Below are positions 56,481 to 64,000 of a stretch of DNA of 64,000 bases, piece after piece. The stretch is taken from positions 2,418,001 to 2,482,000 of the forward strand of contig NC_070566.1 in NCBI RefSeq assembly GCF_026914185.1. The letters run 5' to 3'. Source of the DNA: Puccinia triticina. Lineage: Eukaryota > Basidiomycota > Pucciniomycetes > Pucciniales > Pucciniaceae. Numbering within the stretch: position 1 is the stretch's first letter; each line of letters starts with the position of its first letter. Under the pieces are notes generated by a model that was not told where the DNA came from, made no database searches, and saw only the letters and a program-made list of their open reading frames with translations. The position numbers were made by a program, and so were the translations under genes.

Positions 56481-59366
56481 ATGTGGCGTAAACGACTTTT
56501 CTTCTCTGTCTCTTGGAACTTGTTGTTGTCAAGCGTTTGTCTAATCGATGGCCACGAGGCTCCGTCAGCGTTCGGCTTTGAAGGAGAGCAATTTCTACTA
56601 CCTGAAAACCACCTACTTCCATCGGCGTTCTCGAGGCCGATGCTTGGGAGGCGACAAATTATGGGCGCGCAGCGACTTAGCACTACTGAAGGACTACTGA
56701 AAAATTTACAAGTCACACAGGTATGTCTTGTTCCGTATGCTTCTGAACATCTTGCTTTCCTCATTGCTCGCGGCTATTTACTGTACCGGATTCATGCTAC
56801 CCTCGCCTTGATTTATCGGATTGACTCGCTCTTAGCCTCCGGTAGTCCCTCAACAGGGCAAATCTTGTACTCGAAGCCTACTTCAGACCGTAAGTGCAGC
56901 ATCCCATTCATAACACACACTTTTTTCTAGTTCCATATCGTGGACTCAGGGTTTGTTTTTCGTTGAATCCCCTCGGTAAAAATCCAGACATTCGGAAACA
57001 GTTTTGGCAAACCTGCAAGAGTTAGCTACTCTGCGCCCAAAGATTGCGGAGAATCAGGCAGCTGGGCGTCAGTGATACTAAGATTGACCTTCAGTAAGTA
57101 CCTCAAGTCCCGTTATAGAGGGTCAGACCCAGAGTGACAGACCCACTAAACCATATCGAACATTTTCTTTGTTGGGATGTAGCATCACGGGGAACCCAGT
57201 TTGATCGTCTAAGTGTTAGTTGTCTCTCCCATTTTCCTGACTTTCATTCACTTGACAGCAGACATTCAAAAAAGGTCAAAAAAACTTAACCAGACCTCAA
57301 TTGTACTTCTTAGTCTATATTCCTAAGCGGAGTTGAAAGTGAGTGATTCTCTGTTGTAATACCTATATCCTGATTTCAACAGTTTGCAACTTCGTCGGTG
57401 AGCTGTTTCAAAATGAGCTGAAGTGACCCCGGGAATTTCTTTCAGTTATGAGGACATCCACAGCAGAGCCTACGCCTGGAGGCATTACATGGACAATGTA
57501 TTTTCCAACCTATTGATCTGTTGTTCCGCTCTCCAGTTGTTCTCTGACACGGATAAACTTTGATTGAATGTTGAGGACAGTGAAAAGGATGTAACCAAGT
57601 ACATCCCATTATTTGCTTTACCGGAAACCAGTTTAATCATGAGGTTAGATAATATTATTGACAAATCAACAGGCATAGATGGAGTATTTTATGTCGAGCT
57701 ATCTGCGACCTATTACATGGCAACTGCGGATTTCCCAGCCCCAAAATCCCCAGCTGTTATCATTCCACTCTCAGACAGCGATTCTACAACGTTTTCCGTT
57801 CCGAAGGCAGCAACAATCGCCGTCAGGATACCACCTGTAAAGCCCCTTCTTATCTTGTCGCGGATTCCCAGTTTGATTGAGTTGATTTTGATTCTCGGTG
57901 TGTTTTTCTTGAAGAATGCCGTATCTGCTGCTGTTGAAATCTATGCTAGTGGTTCGGATAAAGAAGAGGTAAGGACTTGACTTCTTCTTTTCGTTTTTCT
58001 TTTTGCTTACCAATTCCATCTTGCCCCGTTCCGGCTTCTAGTTTTGGGTCAGTACATGGCCCCAACTTTCACATTGATCTTTATGCCGTGAAAATGTCCA
58101 TTATCAGTCTGACACAAAAAAATAGTACACCAATTCTTTGGACCAAGTGGTACCGGCACTGAACAAGACTTCGAATGATAATTACTCTGCTAAGGGATCA
58201 TTCCGCGAAGTTCAACTATGGATGTGAGTTTTTTTTCCAGGAAATTTTAAATTTTTTTTTTGGGTTTTGTTGATTCGTCTACCCAAACACTACCCTTGGT
58301 TTGCTCCAGTGATAATCGTTTAGCTGGGGTTGCGTATCCATTTCCCGTAATATTCACTGGAGGGATGTTGTTGACTTGGTGGAGGTGAAGCGTTTTCCTA
58401 TCATCATACAGAGTCTAATTCAACCTGTGTTCTCAACTTTGTTATTGTTAACTTGTCTCAATTGGAATGGGGATGGATTAGACCCATCGCTGCCTACGGA
58501 AGCTTGGACCAACCCACTTATCAAGTTGATATTACACCTTTTCTACCTCTTCTGACTGACTCGAAATCACACAACTTCACTCTGACTGTCGAAGGACAAG
58601 GCGAAAATCGTTCAATCAATTCCAAATGGTTTTTGAGTGGAAACATTGCGATGACGCTCGACGCTTCGGGAAAACGTACCACAGGAGAAATTGTTGGGTA
58701 TCAAACTGAGCCTACCATCAATGTTGCTGGAGGAGTATGTGGTGACTCAGTTTGTACAACCACTGATGCTAGTAGAAAGTTGTCGATCGAAAGCTACTTG
58801 GTGACAGGCAGTAACCAAAGGAAAAAAGTATCTTTCAGGCAAGAGCTTTCTTATCAAAACAAGCAGATTCTTGCCGTAGATGGAAGTTCCCAGGTAAAAT
58901 GCTCATTGTTCTAAAGCTACCTGACCAATCCATTGAATCTTGATCACATTCTTAATCACGAAAACCACAGGAGGTAGCACAGCTGTCAACAGGATCAAGT
59001 ACCTCGGCAACAGATTCGGTTGTCACTTTTTCGGATGCTTTCAGTTTCCCTTTGAGGTTAACACTTCAGAATACCCCGACTGGTTTAAAGGGAGAAATCA
59101 ACCTCACTTATAATCGTAAATTGAAGCCGGCTGTAAGCGGGCTGGCAACAAGTATTCAGACTACCCAAATCGCAGCCGGGACTCTGGAGCTGGCCGATCA
59201 GAGCAGAGCTTCGGGGGGCCTAGGTCAAACTGGTCAAGCATTTTTTTACACGGACGAACGAGGTTCAAGCTTTAGCCGCAATTTAATTATAAAAAATGTA
59301 ACAGAAATTTTAAAAGATGTTCAGTCAGGATCACTTGCCACGCCTGGGCCTCAAAAGAGACGCTGA
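56481..59366 (+). CDS. Peptide-N4-(N-acetyl-beta-glucosaminyl)asparagine amidase A
   Basis: PNGase A-type amidase (Pfam PNGaseA family) that cleaves N-glycans from glycopeptides; secreted or luminal. Twelve exons: 56481-56720, 56836-56889, 56988-57093, 57183-57214, 57314-57338, 57446-57497, 57581-57968, 58042-58047, 58126-58223, 58310-58384, 58482-58893 and 58971-59366; every phase closes, 627 codons plus stop. Signal peptide MWRKRLFFSVSWNLLLSSVC. Family blocks in order: NSFGKPARVSY, GTQFDRLSSIFLSGVEIMRT, STAEPTPGGITWTIEKDVTK, GVFYVELSATYY, EEFWYTN, SFREVQLWID, GVAYPFPVIFTGGMLLTWWR, PIAAYGSLDQPTYQVDITPF. Several NxS/T sites. Exon 8 is only six bases (Phe-Trp) but is needed for the conserved FWYTN. 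No break found; one of the clearest host genes here. Confidence 0.9.
58042..58047 (+). other. Six-base micro-exon of the PNGase A gene
   Basis: TTTTGG between TTCTAG (58036-58041) and GTCAGT (58048). It encodes Phe-Trp, joining ...SDKEE to YTNSLDQ, where the family has FW followed by YTN or similar. Flanking introns are about 73 and 78 bases. Confidence 0.65.
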
Positions 59367-60162
59367 AATGTACTCGGATGGCTAACAAATTGGGGTCTTG
59401 GACTTCACATTTTTTATTGGTTCAAAATACGGTCTAGCGCTACTGAGTTTAGCCAACGCTTTATATAGATTATTGGTAGTCGAGGTGTATTATAAAATAT
59501 TCATAAGCAAAAGGAGTATGTAAATATAGTAACATTGCAGTGAAGGGTTATTATAAAATAGTTTACACTTTCAAGTCAAGGCCACAAGTCTTTATTGTCT
59601 GACATGAACTCTGCATGAAAAGCTGTCCATTTACACATAGGTTTAAAATCGGGTGCGTGAGTTTTACAAGACATATTTTACAAGGCATAACCTTTGTAAA
59701 AGCGGTACCTTGTGAATTTATTACATGTACGGGGCAATATATAATTTTCCATGGGTTTCTGACTTTTCTCAGCCCATGTAAATAAATCACCGTAAAACAT
59801 GCACCAGAAATATACTGTGTACAGGGCCTTTATGTAATATTACATTGAATGATTTGCAAACCTTGTAACACCACCTATGTAATTTCAATATTTGAACAGC
59901 AAACAGTATTTTTCCGGGTTACAGAATACAATGCTTGTTTAAAAAGCTGTATTCCACCGGAAAAACCTCCTACCGCACGATGATACTTGAATTTTACACT
60001 CCTCAAAGCCTTGATCACGATGGATGTCCAGCACTCGATGGTATGTCCTTCCTCCTTCCTTCTTCTCCCCATCCCCCCATTGGCAGATTATTCCTTCAGA
60101 CTGAAGCAATACCAGCAGTCCCCTCCCCGCACTCCCCTTACTGGTCCGCAATTCTGCTCAAT
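59367..60162. other. Intergenic region, A/T-rich
   Basis: Contains inverted words around CCATGGGTTTCTGACTTTTC and repeated ACAAGG/TTTACA words (59650-59840), likely a decayed MITE. No gene recognised. Confidence 0.45.
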
Positions 60163-62414
60163 ATGTTGGACGAAAGCAGTAACAACAATGATTCACCCCA
60201 GCCCCCCTCTCCCAAGCATCCCGACGACGAGCCAATCAATGGCAAAAAGATCTTCTTTGCTGCTACCGGAAATGAACAGACCTTCATTGATCACAACTGT
60301 ACTCTCGATGACAAAGGATATCCGCTATATCCTAATCGGTGGACTGTCTTTGTCAAAACCCCTGACATGATTGTCCACAACTTTGGTTATGTAGGTTTTC
60401 CAAAGACAAACAGTACTGAATGGAACACCAATCGATCATGGAAAACAGTGCGCATGTACTGCCTTGGGGCCTTGATTTGTAATCAGCCCAGATGCCAGTG
60501 GGTTGGGCCTCCGCCAACCGGCAAGAATGCAATTTCTGAATATTTGGAAACGTGAGTCATCTCAATTATTTGCTTGCTTCCAGATAATTTATATTCAGTG
60601 CTGAAGAGAATGTGTCCATCAGCAACCCGAAATGCCCAGGCTCAGCAGGGGAATGTCCCGGGAAAATTGGTCACCAATCCTGCAAAAATACGATCACCCG
60701 CTTCGACGAAAATAAGATAACTGGTTGGGCCATCCTCCGTCATCACGGCACCCACAGACATCCATGGCCAGCTCCAAAGAAGCCCAACCCGCTTTCAAAA
60801 CTCAAGCTTAAGAATGAGATAATGAAAAATCCCAGTGCCGGTGCTTTCAAACTCAAAGTAAGTACATCATTCCTTGCCTTTGGCAGATATCCATTAAAGC
60901 TGATTGATGTGGATGAACAAATCAGCTGGGCAAGCCAACCGCTCCGTTGAACCCCTTCGAAAGCGTCACCAAGATCCACGAATTGTTTGTGAATAGCGAT
61001 AGACTGCGTTACCACCGGCGGCGTATCCTTATTGAGCTTGGAATCAACCCGGACAAATGTGGTGATGGGGTTGGCGATAAGTTCCTGCACGACATGTTTC
61101 AATGGAACCAGTAAGTCTGGTTTAAAACATTCTGTACAATGGTTTGAGGGCTGATCCCTGGGTTCTAGTGTGGGCCTCCTTATCATCTCGGTATCATTCA
61201 CGCCAGGCATCGAACATTTCACATTTCAAACGAAATGGATGGCTGAACGTTTGGTCACCCGCGATCAGAACAATGAGGTATACAGCGGGGGGCTGCTTTC
61301 GGATGTTACTTACAGGCTATTTCAGACTGGTTATCTTCTATCTACCTCAATGTTCTGCGAGGAGACAGCTCGGTGGATTCCTGTCCAACTATCCTGGATC
61401 CGCGGGCTCAGCGCGGAATACTACCAGGCTCACTTTACTACTCTCTTCAAGCAATTTATTCGGCCTTCATTCACGGCTTCCGATTGCGAGACCCTTGTCC
61501 GGCAGGTTGTTGACTTCTCCCTGGCTCAGCAGGAGGGATTCATTGCGGCTTACATGAAGGTATTTGGCGTCACTGACCGCCAACAGGCCCTCTCCAAGTT
61601 GAAGGGATGCCATGAGCATTTTCGAGCTCAAGTCACCCGCATCAAACGCAATTGGGCAGTAGTCCCACCTGAACGAGAGGTATGATTGTCTTGTTTTTTT
61701 AGCTTAATGTTTCGCTGGTGGTCTGACTACTTATTTTTTTTCAGGCACAATTTCAGAAACTATGCCTGGATCTATTAGTATTACCCAAGGCAGGGAAGCC
61801 AAGTCATGAGCAGAAGATCGATGAGCTCCGTTGGCTGTTCCCAAAGACCAAACGATGGCTAGATTGGTGGACTATGGTGGACGTTGAGGCCATGCTCTTT
61901 CCATCTAAACAGGCCATGATCACCAATTCAGCAAACAGTCAAGACGGCCTCCCTGATACTACTAACACACAGGAGAGTATGCATCGGCTGTATTACATGA
62001 TCAGGTATGTATTATGTTGCTTTGTTGATTTTGGCTTTGGCCATCTACTGATTATTTGCATTTGTTTGAGTCTAAAGTGAAGGTAAGAAGTGCCTGATAA
62101 TCGGCATGGCCCAGCTCTACGCCTTTGTTAAGACCCTTGAAGACGACTGGCACGCTGTCATGAGGGGAGTTTCTATCGAATACGGTGCAAAAAATAAAAC
62201 TCAGCAAGACCTAGCCTTATCGATTGGTTGGCAAAAACCACCAAAACGCAATCCAGCTAACCGCAAGAAACCCGATATTAACGATGGTCGAGCTCCCGAC
62301 ACCACCGCCACCTTGCTCCCAAAGAATTCTGGAGGCCGGCCACCGGGATCCCGCAACTTGATCAAGGACTCAATGACAACTTATATTTCTTACTCGGCAT
62401 CAGATCAATGGTGA
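60163..62414 (+). CDS. Mutator-like transposase with WRKY-GCM1 zinc finger
   Basis: Six exons, 60163-60551, 60599-60857, 60926-61110, 61169-61679, 61745-62004 and 62078-62414; phases close throughout, 646 codons plus stop. Residues ~95-185 carry the zinc-binding part: MYCLGALICNQPRCQWVG, NPKCPG, GECPGKIGHQSC and GWAILRHHGTHRHPWP, the Cys/His layout of WRKY-GCM1 fingers known from Mutator-type transposases. The catalytic half has FTFQTKWMAERLV, LLSDVTYRLFQTGYLLSTSM, ARWIPVQLSWIRGLSAEYY, QVVDFSLAQQEGF and VDVEAMLFPSKQAM, with DTTNTQESMHRLYYM after it; Asp/Asp/Glu assignments are by analogy. The C-terminus has an AT-hook-like SGGRPPGSR. The stop comes directly before a CAGCG-rich element, so the last residues may not be original. 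Start chosen at the first ATG of the continuous frame (MLDESSNNNDS). Terminal repeats not identified. Confidence 0.8.
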
Positions 62415-62720
62415 AACCGCTGCGCTGCGCTGACATCAGCGGCACTTTCAGCGCAGCGCAGCGGTCTAGCGCTGATCCTCCAGCCCAATCAGCGTTAGCG
62501 CAGCGGTTAGAGCGCTGCGCTAACGCTGAATTCAGCGGTTTGCCGCGGATGCCTGCTGGTGATCAGCGTTAGCGCAGCGCCGCTGAAAAGCGCTAACGCT
62601 GAAAATCAGCGCAGCGCAGCGGAATGACCGCTGAATGACCGCTGACCGCTTTTTCAGCGGCAGCGCGCTGATTTAGCTGCGCCCCGCTGGCACCGCTGAC
62701 TACCGCCGCAGCGGCAGCGG
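62415..62720. repeat. CAGCG motif cluster, left
   Basis: More than twenty AGCGC/AGCGG words in both orientations within about 300 bases; capable of many alternative hairpins. Confidence 0.88.
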
Positions 62721-62842
62721 CGGAGCCAGCAAAGCTTTCCCATCGGAGGATATATACAACATAGATATATACCCAGCTTGGCTTCCAACTGATCAACCTC
62801 GCCTTACACCCCCACGTTTGACCTCACCGGAAGTTGATTGCC

Positions 62843-63283
62843 ATGGCTGACAAGAGTGAAGGAAGAGAAATATCTGACAAGTACGATGCCCCCTGCACCC
62901 CTCCCAACACAACCTGTGATTCAACCAACGTTCCCCAATCCACCGGCCGCGAATCCAGCCGCATTCGCACCCCTAGCACTCGACCTGGATTCGTACCAAC
63001 TCTAACCAAACCTCGTCGGGCTGCTGTTCCAAACTCTGATGCATCGGGAACGCCCAGGGCCAAATCAAAGCCCAAACAGGTTTCAGAATCAGTTGACATT
63101 GATGGACCAACAAACCCAAGCAATGAACGTGGACGAGTGAAGCAAACCTCCCGTCGCACTGGCCAGGTGATTGACGTTGACACAATCCAAGATTCAGATG
63201 AGGAAAACCGCCGTGCTCCCGCCTTTCCTTTTTGTGTTCCTGTTTTTTTCATTGGTTTTTTTCTCCTCTTGTACCTAGATTAG
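62843..63283 (+). CDS. N-terminal part of a hAT-type transposase, or orphan ORF
   Basis: ATG at 62843 (MADKSEGREISDKYD), 146 codons. The protein is Ser/Thr/Pro/Lys-rich and disordered, with VIDVDTIQDSDEENRR, which looks like the acidic linker ahead of the BED finger in hAT transposases of this genome (compare DLTTDSNQ in the element at 47882). Instead of a BED finger it ends in a hydrophobic run (FCVPVFFIGFFLLLYLD) created by non-coding T-rich sequence. Probably the first exon of a transposase deleted downstream. Possibly still transcribed in a non-autonomous element. Confidence 0.4.
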   Translation: MADKSEGREISDKYDAPCTPPNTTCDSTNVPQSTGRESSRIRTPSTRPGFVPTLTKPRRAAVPNSDASGTPRAKSKPKQVSESVDIDGPTNPSNERGRVKQTSRRTGQVIDVDTIQDSDEENRRAPAFPFCVPVFFIGFFLLLYLD

Positions 63284-63440
63284 CGGCTCATAACCGCTGA
63301 TATTAGTGGTTCATAACCGCTGACATCAGCGGTTGTTGGATCTTGTTGCACACCAATCAGCAGTTTTAAACTGCTGCGCTGCCGCTGTTTTCAGCGGTTT
63401 TGCCGCTGAAATCAGCGTCAGCGCAGCGGTCAGGCGCTGA
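63283..63440. repeat. CAGCG motif cluster, right
   Basis: ATAACCGCTGA is repeated twice, followed by about ten CAGCGG/CCGCTG words in both orientations. Confidence 0.85.
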
Positions 63441-64000
63441 TTGGCCGCTCCACTCCCCGGCTGGGTGTTCGCTGGTGTGACAGGTGTTGTCGCCGCCGGA
63501 CCCCTTTTGGGGTGGCGTTCTCCCTCTGTGGGGCTTCCAGACTGCTTCCTGTCTGGGTGGGTAGTCCCGGGAGCTACTCCTGTAGGTCCCCAAGGCTACC
63601 CCGTACGGGCTGAGGGTGAGGGAGGTCTTCCTTCTCTTCCTTCACTCAGTACTCCTGAGCGATGGGAGAAGCTGTTTGGGGGAAGTGGTGCTTCCCTCTT
63701 CAGTTAGACCTGCCTCCTTAGGCGGTAGATCTCACACGTCAGTGTGGAACACTCTTGAGAAAAGGCCGGAGCCCACACCCATAACTCAGGGGGGGGGGGG
63801 AAATCCTGAGCCTGGCTCCGCGCCTATGCCTATCTCTCAGCGGTTGAACCCGCCTGTCTGCTGGTTTACGTCAGTTAAGCCTATGGCTCTCCTAAGTTTC
63901 CGTGGTTGGTATATCATTGCACAACTTGAGAAATTAGCTCCTCTAGATCACGTGGTACCGCTATGATGAGTTGATCTTGTGCCCTGTGGCCGTCGCGTCG
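63441..64000. other. G/C-rich end of window, unassigned
   Basis: Frames up to 116 codons are open but composition is repeat-like (GGGTGGCG, poly-G at 63791-63800). It could be the 5' part of a retroelement that continues beyond the window. Confidence 0.35.

Larger units (their letters stand above)
62415..63440. mobile_element. hAT-like element with dense CAGCG subterminal motifs
   Basis: Two blocks crowded with AGCGC, CAGCGG and their complements (62415-62720 and 63283-63440) flank an ORF at 62843. The outermost words, ACCGCTGCGCTG (62416) and CAGCGCAGCGGT (about 63419-63430), are inverted. Such asymmetric clusters of short motifs are typical of hAT ends. No target duplication was found, so class and limits are tentative. 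Confidence 0.55.

Noticed and set aside
63441..63966. Overlapping 88- and 116-codon frames at the window end
   Set aside because: No recognisable motif and repeat-like composition; likely untranslated retroelement sequence.

Overview
The window looks like a transposon-saturated piece of a basidiomycete nuclear genome, most likely a rust fungus (Pucciniales, Puccinia-like). Grounds: many short GT-AG introns, A/T-rich gene-poor DNA packed with KDZ, hAT, Tc1/pogo, Harbinger-like, CACTA-like and Mutator-like elements, a small secreted protein of rust type, and a ribosomal protein uL16 with a yeast-like C-terminus. The taxon is an inference; no rRNA or mitochondrial sequence is present.

Layout. 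1-8455: KDZ DNA transposon with ~200 bp near-identical terminal inverted repeats, a KDZ transposase gene and a second, unrecognised gene. 8611-9378: decayed DHHC palmitoyltransferase (ERF2-type). 9640-10092: Tc1-type remnant. 10702-15111: intact six-exon NF-X1/FAP1-type zinc finger gene. 15112-19800: gene-free, with a GT-rich minisatellite. 19806-24334: Tc1-like transposase pseudogene carrying a complete pogo-like element (TA duplication) and a 211 bp MITE (CCC duplication). 24945-30345: two hAT remnants. 30374-31402: Harbinger-like element filled with a 42 bp minisatellite. 32244-34275: divergent pair, a four-exon small secreted protein gene (minus) and RPL10/uL16 (plus). 36142-41866: broken CACTA/tnp2 gene, an inverted pair of LTR-like repeats and a CACTG-ended element with a 238 bp tandem duplication. 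42580-46676: unrecognised decayed ORFs, a retroelement gag-like fragment and a dead RecQ-type helicase. 47080-51092: second Harbinger-like element, itself holding a hAT with perfect 8 bp target duplications. 54409-55223: xRRM-like gene. 56481-59366: twelve-exon PNGase A gene with a 6 nt micro-exon. 60163-62414: intact Mutator-type/WRKY-GCM1 transposase gene. 62415-63440: element with dense CAGCG motifs around a hAT-like N-terminal ORF.

Host genes that look intact are FAP1, RPL10, the small secreted protein, PNGase A and probably the xRRM gene. They work separately (transcription/ubiquitin-type zinc finger protein, ribosome, secretion, glycan processing, RNA binding); I see no operon-like or pathway cluster. 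The KDZ and Mutator-type transposases have no visible breaks, whereas the other transposases carry stops, most of them TGA preceded by T, which suggests a TpCpG-directed C-to-T process. Exon borders were fitted by hand; where every phase closes I say so.
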